Shown: positions 1 to 5,188 of the stretch, in pieces | Layout: every line of letters begins with the position of its first letter | Numbering within the stretch: position 1 is the stretch's first letter | Source: Vermiphilus sp. | GTDB lineage: Bacteria > Ratteibacteria > UBA8468 > B48-G9 > JAFGKM01 | DNA length: 5,188 bases | NCBI GenBank assembly: GCA_020722825.1 | Contig: DYKC01000076.1 | Coordinates: 1-5,188, forward strand | Direction: 5' to 3' | The notes under the pieces: model-generated | Databases searched by the model: none | Seen by the model: the letters and a program-made list of their open reading frames with translations, nothing else | What the model was told of the DNA's origin: nothing | Program-made: the position numbers and the translations under genes

Positions 1-570
1 TGCATATATTACATGTTTGTTGAATGCTTCGGGGATGCCTTTTGTATCATTGTTTGCGTTATCAACAAGAGGAAGAGAATAATTCCCGGTAGAAGGAGAT
101 CCAGAATAATAATCATTACTACTTCTTATTCTACAGGAGATTTTTGCAGTCCTTCCTTTGTATCTGCCTATTGCAGTTAAAGTATCTGTATTATCATTAG
201 TAACTTTAAGATAGATTTCTACTTCTCCTGCAGGATAACCATAATTACTTCCTGCATCTGTATAGGAATATTCGTGAGGTAAGGACTTTGATGATTTTAA
301 GCATTCACCAGGATTATCTGTTCCAACACCTTCAAAACCATACCAGTGTTCTGGGTCATGATATTGATAATTCAATTTATACAGGGCTTCCTCCAGGCCT
401 GCATTTGCCATCTTAAGGGCGATGGACTTGTCTTTGTAGTAGTGTGCCCTTCTTATGGCAGTGGATGAGGAGATGACAACTGCGAGGATGAGGGATGCAA
501 ATATGATAATCATAACAAGGACCATTATCATTGCCATACCGTCCGCACCTTTTCTTGTCTGTGGCATCAT
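1..570 (-). CDS. PilX-like type IV pilus minor pilin, N-terminal part (runs off left edge)
   Basis: The reading frame is open for 190 codons from the ATG at 570 to base 1, so the C-terminus is missing. Residues 1-11 are short and basic and end in Gly11, followed by a strongly hydrophobic stretch at about 12-33 (MAMIMVLVMIIIF...). This is the prepilin-type signal, with cleavage expected after Gly11. The usual Glu at mature position 5 is absent (Met16), as in several PilX/GspK-type minor pilins. Residues 50-66 contain the ANAGLEEAL pattern typical of PilX N-terminal regions. A globular part follows with an IGRYKGR strand motif at 134-140. Cys90 and Cys146 could form a disulfide. Known family role: minor pseudopilin at the pilus tip, involved in pilus assembly or adhesion, in the inner membrane and then the periplasm. 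A second ATG at 567 is an equally possible start and lies better spaced (6 nt) behind the weak GGTGGG ribosome site. Family call is good; exact role unknown. Confidence 0.8.
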   Translation of the reverse strand, partial: MMPQTRKGADGMAMIMVLVMIIIFASLILAVVISSSTAIRRAHYYKDKSIALKMANAGLEEALYKLNYQYHDPEHWYGFEGVGTDNPGECLKSSKSLPHEYSYTDAGSNYGYPAGEVEIYLKVTNDNTDTLTAIGRYKGRTAKISCRIRSSNDYYSGSPSTGNYSLPLVDNANNDTKGIPEAFNKHVIYA

Positions 571-585
571 TTTCCCACCACTATC

Positions 586-614
586 ATTATACCATAAAAA
601 GCCATAACTGTTAA
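586..614 (-). promoter_or_regulatory. Sigma-70-type promoter for the PilX-like gene
   Basis: Read on the minus strand, TTAACA (614-609, one mismatch to TTGACA) is followed by a 17-bp spacer and a perfect TATAAT (591-586) preceded by TGG, which is an extended -10 element. Transcription would begin near 579, only about 9 nt before the ATG at 570, giving a very short leader. The match is strong; activity is inferred. Confidence 0.6.
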
Positions 615-628
615 GTTTACGGTTAAAA

Positions 629-657
629 TGGACGGGTTTTGAATAATGTGGTATAAA
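629..657 (+). promoter_or_regulatory. Extended -10 promoter for the nuclease-tilS pair
   Basis: TGGACG (629-634, four of six matches to TTGACA) is followed by a 17-bp spacer and TATAAA (652-657) preceded by TGG (649-651). Transcription would begin near 664, directly at the ATG of the nuclease gene, so the mRNA would be leaderless or nearly so. This argues against the further upstream ATG at 646, which lies inside the promoter. The -35 is weak; the extended -10 carries the case. Confidence 0.4.
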
Positions 658-663
658 CTATAC

Positions 664-1419
664 ATGATGAAAAAGGTATTTCTGTCACCCTCAACGCTTA
701 ATCTCTACCGGGAGTGTCCGCGCTGTTTTTACCTGCATATGAGGTATGAGATAAAGAGGCCGCGTGGTCCTATGCCTTCCATAGCCACGGGACTGGACAG
801 TGTTTTTAAGAGGTATTTTGCATACTACCGCTTAACAGGAGAACTGCCTCCTGAATTGAGGCAGGAGATGAGCGGACACCTGATAGAGAAACTGAAACCC
901 ACCTATTACTATGACATAAAGCCCGGCTATACCATTATGGGCAAACTTGATGACTGTCTTGTAACAGACCAGGGGAGGTATGTGCCTCTTGACCATAAGA
1001 CAAGGGCAAGTCCTGCCAGTGATGTGCATCCTGCCTATCAGTTACAGATGGAGGTATACTGTCTTCTTCTGGACGGCAACGGCCTGAAGGCAGGCGATAG
1101 GGCATACCTCCTTTATTATTACCCTGTCAATGTAAGTCCCCAGGAAGGTGCAAAAAACATTGCTTTCGGTCTGGACATAAAAAGGGTTGATGTGAACGTA
1201 GACCACGCAAAAGAGGTTATTGAACAGGCGATAGCGTGTCTTGAGTCTCCTGATATCCCAGAACCCTGTCCTGAGTGCGAGTACTGCAGATGGGTTGATG
1301 AAGCGGGAGCAAAACAACCCATTATAAAAGCAGTAGATGTAGCGGGCGAAGAAGAGCCGGAGAGAGAAAAGGAAAAAGCCCAGGAGGAAGAACAGGAATA
1401 CAGGGATGAACTTTTCTGA
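664..1419 (+). CDS. PD-(D/E)XK (RecB/Cas4-like) nuclease-family protein with Fe-S-type cysteines
   Basis: A 251-residue protein of the PD-(D/E)XK nuclease superfamily (RecB-like/Cas4-like). Numbered from the ATG at 664: SPSTLNLYRECPRC near the N-terminus places Cys18 and Cys21; GKLDD puts Asp96 as the first metal ligand; PLDHKTR supplies Asp110 and Lys112 of the (D/E)xK motif; QMEVY (Gln128, Tyr132) is the QxxxY motif of the RecB branch; CPECEYC gives Cys202, Cys205 and Cys208. N-terminal plus C-terminal cysteines bracketing the nuclease core are the hallmark of AddB/Cas4-type enzymes with a [4Fe-4S] cluster. Residues 226-251 are a Glu/Lys/Arg-rich, probably disordered tail. An in-frame ATG at 646 exists but falls within the promoter and would add MWYKLY; 667 is another candidate. 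No ribosome site precedes 664. The end overlaps tilS by 14 bp. Activity on DNA is expected from the family; substrate and pathway are unknown. No CRISPR or recBCD partner is in view. Confidence 0.85.
   Translation: MMKKVFLSPSTLNLYRECPRCFYLHMRYEIKRPRGPMPSIATGLDSVFKRYFAYYRLTGELPPELRQEMSGHLIEKLKPTYYYDIKPGYTIMGKLDDCLVTDQGRYVPLDHKTRASPASDVHPAYQLQMEVYCLLLDGNGLKAGDRAYLLYYYPVNVSPQEGAKNIAFGLDIKRVDVNVDHAKEVIEQAIACLESPDIPEPCPECEYCRWVDEAGAKQPIIKAVDVAGEEEPEREKEKAQEEEQEYRDELF
1394..1397 (+). promoter_or_regulatory. Ribosome binding site that fixes the tilS start
   Basis: AGGA lies 8 nt before the ATG at 1406, inside the Glu-rich tail codons of the nuclease gene. A stronger AGGAGG at 1382-1387 is 18 nt away, too far for this ATG. 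The alternative in-frame ATG at 1433 has no such site, so 1406 is preferred. Confidence 0.5.
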
Positions 1420-2413
1420 CAATGACAAAAGAATGGAGAACCTGTATACGAAGGTCAGGCAGTTTGCTGAGGAGAAGGGCATCATACGGCAAGAGGATAG
1501 TATCCTTATTGCCCTTTCAGGTGGCCCGGACTCGGTATTTCTGTTTTACTTTCTGTTATACCTCTCACGAAAGACCCATATAGATATCAAGGTTGCTTAT
1601 GTACACCATCATCTGAGAAAAGATGCGGACAGGGAACTGCTCTTTGCAAGAAAATTGGCACAGGCATATTCAGTCCCGTTTTTTTACCGGAACATAAAAA
1701 TAGAAGGCAGAACAGGTATTGAAGAACAGGCACGCAAAAAAAGATACAGGGCTCTTTATGAAATAGCAAAGAGGGCAGGATGCAACAAAATAGCGGTCGG
1801 ACATACCCTTGACGACCAGGCTGAGACTGTTGTCATGCGTTTCATAAAAGGAGCCGGGCTTGCGGGCCTGCGCGGTATCCTTCCTGAAAAGCACCTTTTC
1901 AAAAATAAGGCCATCTCTGTAGTAAGGCCGCTTCTGTGTCTTGAGAAAAGAGAGATTTTAAAGGCACTGAAAAAAGGGGGAAAAGAATACAGGATTGACC
2001 GTTCCAATTTTTCAAAGGATTTTTTTCGCAACCGCATCCGTTTTGAAGTAATTCCGCTGATGCTGAAGTACAACCCGCAGATTAAAAAACAGGTTGCTCA
2101 GATGTCGTTCCTTGTGCAGGATGACTTTGCTTTTATGGAAAGGCGTGCGGAGGAGGCACTCGGGAAGATAATTCACAGGACTGACGGCAGGAAAGGTTTT
2201 CTCTTCTCCCCACAGTATAAGGGGGGATTTTACATAGATGTGAGGGACTACAACAGACTGGATGTCTCTATAAAACGGCTCGTTGCTGCATTGATTATAG
2301 AAAAAATTACAGGCAGTCCCTACCGCTCGTTCAACCGCATTAAAAAAATCAGCGGCTATCTTAACAATACTCCCCGCAGCCGGGTGAAATTAACCGACAT
2401 AATGAATCTATAA
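1406..2413 (+). CDS. tilS: tRNA(Ile)-lysidine synthase
   Basis: TilS attaches lysine, using ATP, to C34 of the CAU anticodon of a tRNA(Ile), converting it to lysidine so that the tRNA reads AUA and is charged with Ile. The N-type ATP-pyrophosphatase signature SGGPDS is at residues 38-43. Also present are HHHLR (67-71), GHTLDDQAET (132-141), RPLL followed by the EKREIL helix, and the DRSN...RNRIR segment, all characteristic of TilS. The length of 335 residues matches the short form with little or no C-terminal TilS_C domain (Aquifex-type, about 310-330 residues) rather than the roughly 430-residue E. coli form. The gene starts within the end of the nuclease gene (14-bp overlap), so translational coupling is likely. 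It is cytoplasmic and normally essential. AUA codons are common in this window, consistent with demand for the product. The protein ends soon after RVKLTD; see the rejected frameshift idea. Confidence 0.96.
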   Translation: MNFSDNDKRMENLYTKVRQFAEEKGIIRQEDSILIALSGGPDSVFLFYFLLYLSRKTHIDIKVAYVHHHLRKDADRELLFARKLAQAYSVPFFYRNIKIEGRTGIEEQARKKRYRALYEIAKRAGCNKIAVGHTLDDQAETVVMRFIKGAGLAGLRGILPEKHLFKNKAISVVRPLLCLEKREILKALKKGGKEYRIDRSNFSKDFFRNRIRFEVIPLMLKYNPQIKKQVAQMSFLVQDDFAFMERRAEEALGKIIHRTDGRKGFLFSPQYKGGFYIDVRDYNRLDVSIKRLVAALIIEKITGSPYRSFNRIKKISGYLNNTPRSRVKLTDIMNL

Positions 2414-2484
2414 TTGTGCCGTATTTGAAAACCTTTGCTTCGGAAGTACAGGCTGTCCAACCACCTGCGAAAAGTAAACCGGTG
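2414..2484. other. Convergent intergenic gap, no clear terminator
   Basis: Seventy-one bases separate the tilS stop from the stop of the oppositely oriented RACo-like gene. A C-TTCG-G tetraloop sequence at about 2439-2444 has no supporting stem. A CACC/GGTG pairing (about 2462-2484) is only 4 bp and lacks a proper T tract. No convincing intrinsic terminator is seen for either strand. Confidence 0.5.
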
Positions 2485-4110
2485 TTAAAAGTACATATTT
2501 TCTGCCATCAGGTAGTCAAACTCTTTTTCAACCTCGTTTGTTCTTATGTGCTGTGTCTTTTCGGCGATTTCTTCACTTATGTGCCGTGATTCTTCACAGA
2601 GCAGGATTTCCCTTGTGCCTTCAAGTGCTCCGTTACCTATCTTGATAACCTTGCTTTCATCCACATCAGGGATTAGGCCTATCTTCATTGCGTTTTTGAC
2701 ATTGATGAAGTTGCCAAACCCTCCTGACAGATAAATCTTCTTAACATCTGCAGTATCACAGGGATAGTGTTTAAGCAGGACCTGCCAGCCTGTTTTGATT
2801 GCGGATTTTGATGTTATCAACTGAAATATGTCGTGCTGAGTCAGTTTCAGGTCTCCGGTTATGTGAAAATCCTGTTTTATTCTTGCTTTTTCGGTCATTA
2901 TCCCCTTTGTAAGAAGTTCGGCCAGAAGGTCTATCAGTCCGGACCCGCAGACCCCTATGGGATGCCTGTTTCCTATGGTGGAATAGGTAACCACTCCGTC
3001 AACAAGTTCTATCTTTTTTATTGCCCCTGTGATGCCTCCCACACCGCAACTTACCGTTGCGCCTTCAAAGGCACCTCCGGCGGCACAGGAGGCGGCTATC
3101 ATCCTGTCTTTGTTCCCCAAGACTATCTCCCCGTTTGTTCCTATGTCAATGAGGAGAGATATATCTTTATCCTTGTACATACCTGAGGCAACGATGTCGG
3201 CTGTAATATCCGCTCCAACGTGGCCACCTATAAGTGCAGCCCCATAGACTGTTCCTGCCCTGTTCATTTTGAGACCTATCTGTTCGGGAGTTTTGGTTAC
3301 TGCAGTTTTGAGGGTAGATTCATAGGGTATGGTGCCGAGCGATGAAATGTCAATGCCAAAAAACAGGTTTCGCATGGTGGAATTTCCAACCGCGACGGTA
3401 TGATAGATATATTGAGATATGTCTTCCTCAAATTGCTCGGATAATTCTTGTATTGATTCATTAATCAGGTTAACCATCATCATCTTAAGTTGAGAAACCC
3501 TCTTTCCCCTTTCCACTTCATCAAAATATCTGTTGTTTTCTTTGTCAACCATGGTGTATTCAATCCTTGTAATCACATCGTTTCCGTAAGATATCTGCGG
3601 ATTGATTTTTGCGACGGTCTCTAAAACATCTCCGTTTTCAAGATTGACCAGGTCAAATACGACCGTTGTTGTACCGATGTCTATCGCAAGCCCGTAAATT
3701 TTTCCCCTGTAGTCCTCTATTTCTGTGCCATCTCTGCAAACCTTATTCCCCCTTCTGGTATATATGGGACATATAGGTACATCTCTTTCCATACCATACT
3801 TCAGGATGTCATATTCCCCGAATTTTTTTATATATACAACCATATCTGTCTTATCTCTCACAATCCTTGCCTGACAGGCAAGGCGTTCTTTTTCCTGAAG
3901 ATTGCTCTTCTTTTCAAAATGCGTAGGCGGACTGAGGTTTTCCTCGCCTTTTTCAATCCGAACTGTGCATTTTCCACAGGTGCCTGCACCTCCACACTCA
4001 GCGTTGATTCTGATCCCTGCCATCTGCGCAAACTCAAGTATTGTCAAACCAGGATGTATTTTCAATCCATCTTTGCCTTTTTTGAACTGAGGAAACTTAA
4101 CTGTGCACAT
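2485..4110 (-). CDS. [2Fe-2S] ferredoxin-ASKHA ATPase, RACo-like (DUF4445 family)
   Basis: A 541-residue protein with two recognisable parts. Residues 1-95 are a plant-type [2Fe-2S] ferredoxin domain with Cys39, Cys45, Cys48 and Cys79 (CGGAGTCGKC then LACQ). From about 138 an ASKHA (actin/Hsp70-like) ATPase domain begins: DIGTTT at 144-149 (phosphate 1), NPQISYGNDVITRIEY, DIGTNGE from Asp322 (phosphate 2), CGSG from 388, and LSGGFGNF around 462. The typical DUF4445 tail GNGALEGT...EFDYLMAENMYF closes the protein. Characterised relatives (RACo, about 630 residues) use ATP to drive low-potential reduction of inactive Co(II) corrinoid proteins; here only about 42 residues link the two domains, so the RACo middle domain seems absent. 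Two extra cysteines (114, 125) lie in the linker. The start is firm: an in-frame TAA lies 15 bp upstream (4128-4126), with no other start codon between. It is last in the minus-strand operon, 37 bp after the methyltransferase gene. The family is clear; the partner is unknown. Confidence 0.9.
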   Translation of the reverse strand: MCTVKFPQFKKGKDGLKIHPGLTILEFAQMAGIRINAECGGAGTCGKCTVRIEKGEENLSPPTHFEKKSNLQEKERLACQARIVRDKTDMVVYIKKFGEYDILKYGMERDVPICPIYTRRGNKVCRDGTEIEDYRGKIYGLAIDIGTTTVVFDLVNLENGDVLETVAKINPQISYGNDVITRIEYTMVDKENNRYFDEVERGKRVSQLKMMMVNLINESIQELSEQFEEDISQYIYHTVAVGNSTMRNLFFGIDISSLGTIPYESTLKTAVTKTPEQIGLKMNRAGTVYGAALIGGHVGADITADIVASGMYKDKDISLLIDIGTNGEIVLGNKDRMIAASCAAGGAFEGATVSCGVGGITGAIKKIELVDGVVTYSTIGNRHPIGVCGSGLIDLLAELLTKGIMTEKARIKQDFHITGDLKLTQHDIFQLITSKSAIKTGWQVLLKHYPCDTADVKKIYLSGGFGNFINVKNAMKIGLIPDVDESKVIKIGNGALEGTREILLCEESRHISEEIAEKTQHIRTNEVEKEFDYLMAENMYF

Positions 4111-4147
4111 TTTTTCTCTTCTTCTTTACGCTTACATCGTGAGTGGC

Positions 4148-4777
4148 TTATGATTTTGGTCTACAGGCTTTAACCACAACAAATCCGCCTTCACCGAAGC
4201 CTTTTTTAACCTTCTGGACAGAATCTGTTTTTTCCGGAAGGTCATATAACGTCTGGTAATAAGAAAAATCCCTGAATCCCGCATCTCTCAGAAGACTGGT
4301 CAGTTCTTCAATCCCGAAAAATTTTGCCTGTTTGTAAAAAACACTCTTTTTTTTCCTGTAGTATTTACCCAGAAAACTGTCCCTGTCCACGATTCCTATG
4401 ATAACCTTCCCCCCTTTTCTTAACACTCTTTTGGTCTCCTTTAAGACCCTCCGGGGGTTTTCAACAAAGCACAGGGTTATGGCAATTAAAACATAGTCAA
4501 AAGCGGAATCTTTAAACGGCAGTTTTTCCCCGGTGGCAACCTGCACATTTATACCTCTTTTTGCGGCAATTTTAAGCATATTTGCCGAAGGGTCAATCCC
4601 GTAAGAAATTTTAAGTTTGGAGGCAAACCTTCCCGTTCCCACACCTATCTCCAAACCCCTACCTTTCTTTTTGGGCATTGCCTTCTTCAAAGCGTCAAGT
4701 TCTGACAGATAAACAAACCTGTTTTTGTCATACCAGGCATCGTATCTTTTATAGTTTTTGTCAAATATTGACTTCAC
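4148..4777 (-). CDS. Class I SAM-dependent methyltransferase
   Basis: A 209-residue Rossmann-fold methyltransferase of the Methyltransf_11 type. Motif I is LEIGVGTGRF, with the glycine loop at 45-49. The acidic ribose-binding residue is Asp62 in GIDPS. ATGEKLPF (80-87) and FDYVL (92-96) form motifs II and post-I. LRKGG (118-122), ahead of the KVIIGIV strand, is the usual motif III. The C-terminal half (DRDSFLGKYY..., FFGIEELTSLLRDAGF) is the substrate-side cap, and the sequence does not reveal the acceptor. A small molecule, cofactor or lipid is as likely as protein. The start codon is GTG at 4777; it overlaps the stop of the J-domain gene as GTGA, so the two are probably translationally coupled. 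The gene downstream is the RACo-like ASKHA protein. No signal peptide; cytoplasmic. Specific function unknown. Confidence 0.9.
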   Translation of the reverse strand: MKSIFDKNYKRYDAWYDKNRFVYLSELDALKKAMPKKKGRGLEIGVGTGRFASKLKISYGIDPSANMLKIAAKRGINVQVATGEKLPFKDSAFDYVLIAITLCFVENPRRVLKETKRVLRKGGKVIIGIVDRDSFLGKYYRKKKSVFYKQAKFFGIEELTSLLRDAGFRDFSYYQTLYDLPEKTDSVQKVKKGFGEGGFVVVKACRPKS

Positions 4778-5091
4778 TCTTCGGTGTCTCCCAGCCAGTT
4801 ATCATAAAAATTTCTTATGAGCTCTTCATCTATGTCTTTTTCTCTTTTTGTCTTCTCAACATCCTCTTTCTTAAAGGAGTACTTATAGGAGGTGCAGTAG
4901 ACCATAATGGTATTGTATGCATTGGTTATCTTTTTAAACATCTCTTCATATTCTTTCCTGTTTTTATCGGTGCACCGGTCAGGATGATATTTAAGCACCA
5001 GTTTTCTGTATGCCTTTCTTATCTCTTCCAGTGTTGCACTTTCGTCCAGCCCGAGTATTTTTCTTGCCGTGTCTATTTCTTTAAACTTCAT
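4774..5091 (-). CDS. Stand-alone J-domain (DnaJ-like) protein
   Basis: A 105-residue protein that is little more than a J domain. RKILGL (10-15) is the helix I region, LEEIRKAYRKLVLKY (21-35) helix II, the invariant HPD is at 36-38, and EEMFKKITNAYNTIM is helix III. The C-terminal 35-40 residues are charged and carry the YCTSYKYSF segment and a terminal NFYDNWLGD. There is no Gly/Phe region, zinc finger or client-binding domain, so it is not DnaJ itself. J domains stimulate ATP hydrolysis by Hsp70 (DnaK) and recruit it to particular clients. Small J proteins ending in a similar YC..Y.YSF...W..G pattern are, from memory, common in anaerobic Gram-negative lineages; I cannot check that here. AGGA lies 10 nt before the ATG at 5091. 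The stop overlaps the methyltransferase start by 4 bp. The client is unknown; the operon partners are candidates. Confidence 0.88.
   Translation of the reverse strand: MKFKEIDTARKILGLDESATLEEIRKAYRKLVLKYHPDRCTDKNRKEYEEMFKKITNAYNTIMVYCTSYKYSFKKEDVEKTKREKDIDEELIRNFYDNWLGDTEE
4788..4792 (-). promoter_or_regulatory. Ribosome binding site supporting the methyltransferase GTG start
   Basis: On the minus strand GGGAG (4792-4788) lies 10 nt before the GTG at 4777, inside the last codons of the J-domain gene. Together with the GTGA overlap it supports the non-ATG start; the next in-frame ATG (Met34) would cut into the region just before motif I. Confidence 0.45.
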
Positions 5092-5188
5092 TGATTTAAG
5101 GTCCTCTTCCTGGCATATCCAGAAGGGCTTCTCACACGTAGGGTATTAAAGAATCGCTCAGTCTCGCTATCCCAGGAGCCGACATAAC
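5088..5188 (-). CDS. Possible C-terminal end of an upstream operon gene (or repeat-derived sequence)
   Basis: On the minus strand one frame is open from the window edge for 32 codons and ends in a TGA (5090-5088) that overlaps the J-domain ATG as ATGA. That spacing matches the GTGA overlap one gene further on and is what a tightly packed operon would show. The peptide (YVGSWDSETERFFNTL..., ending RKRTLNQ) matches no family I recognise and is very polar. The other two minus-strand frames meet stops within 7 and 19 codons. The plus strand also has an open frame here (5095-5187, ending LSQEPT), so coding is not proven. The segment could be an interspersed repeat. Confidence 0.3.
   Translation of the reverse strand, partial: YVGSWDSETERFFNTLRVRSPSGYARKRTLNQ

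Noticed and set aside
646..663. Upstream ATG at 646 as start of the nuclease.
   Set aside because: The six added codons overlap the extended -10 element, have no good ribosome site and add nothing to the conserved N-terminus, which begins around the residues after 667.
664..1419. Cas4 of a CRISPR adaptation module.
   Set aside because: No repeat array or cas1/cas2 is in the window, the partner is tilS, and at 251 residues the protein is longer than usual for Cas4; only the superfamily is shared.
1042..1485. 147-codon minus-strand ORF opposite the nuclease and the start of tilS.
   Set aside because: It lies antisense to two genes with clear motifs, has no domain of its own and reads as hydrophobic antisense sequence.
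2365..2484. Possible frameshift at the tilS 3' end: another plus frame stays open past the stop (NESIIVPYL...) and could look like a continued TilS C-terminus.
   Set aside because: At 335 residues the protein already matches the short TilS form. The extension has no recognisable TilS_C motif and soon becomes antisense to the RACo-like gene, where open frames arise by chance.
2414..2490. Bidirectional terminator between the convergent genes.
   Set aside because: The best stems are 4 bp or interrupted, and none is followed by a proper T tract on either strand.
2833..3186. 117-codon plus-strand ORF inside the RACo-like gene.
   Set aside because: It is fully antisense to conserved ASKHA motifs and shows no family signal.
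4678..5094. 138-codon plus-strand ORF opposite the J-domain gene.
   Set aside because: The opposite strand carries an intact HPD J domain and a coupled gene start; the plus reading is hydrophobic antisense sequence without family features.

Overview
The window is a dense, ordinary-looking piece of bacterial chromosome. It holds five well-supported genes, one minor-pilin gene cut by the left edge, and a short, uncertain gene end at the right edge. G+C looks to be in the low to mid 40s percent by eye. AGA/AGG for Arg and ATA for Ile are common. A PilX-like minor pilin, a short (335-residue) TilS, an Fe-S-type PD-(D/E)XK nuclease and a ferredoxin/ASKHA (RACo-like) protein together fit an anaerobic, type IV pilus-bearing bacterium, perhaps of the Nitrospirota or Desulfobacterota kind. 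That placement is inference; no rRNA or other taxonomic marker is present.

Layout. (1) Bases 1-570, minus strand: N-terminal 190 codons of a PilX-like pilin, running off the left edge. (2) Bases 571-663: a compact divergent promoter region. Two extended -10 elements form an inverted repeat, and both transcripts would have almost no leader. (3) Bases 664-2413, plus strand: a two-gene unit, a RecB/Cas4-like PD-(D/E)XK nuclease with Fe-S-type cysteines and then tilS, overlapping by 14 bp. (4) Bases 2414-2484: a short convergent gap with no convincing terminator. (5) Bases 5091-2485, minus strand: a tight operon of a stand-alone J-domain protein, a class I SAM-dependent methyltransferase (4-bp GTGA overlap) and a [2Fe-2S]-ferredoxin/ASKHA ATPase of the DUF4445/RACo type. 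(6) Bases 5092-5188: either the C-terminal end of one more operon gene (4-bp ATGA overlap) or an intergenic or repeat-derived stretch.

How the genes fit together. TilS is a housekeeping tRNA-modification enzyme; its nuclease partner probably acts on DNA, but its substrate is not known. The minus-strand operon is the least understood part: a chaperone-type J domain, a small-molecule-type methyltransferase and an ATP-dependent iron-sulfur activase. The family model for the last is reductive reactivation of corrinoid proteins, but no corrinoid protein is in view, and the protein appears to lack the domain that sits between ferredoxin and ASKHA in characterised RACo. No RNA genes, CRISPR arrays, insertion sequences or origins were seen. 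No clear-cut new system is present; the divergent promoter, the shortened RACo-like protein with its operon partners, and the right-edge segment are the points most worth checking.
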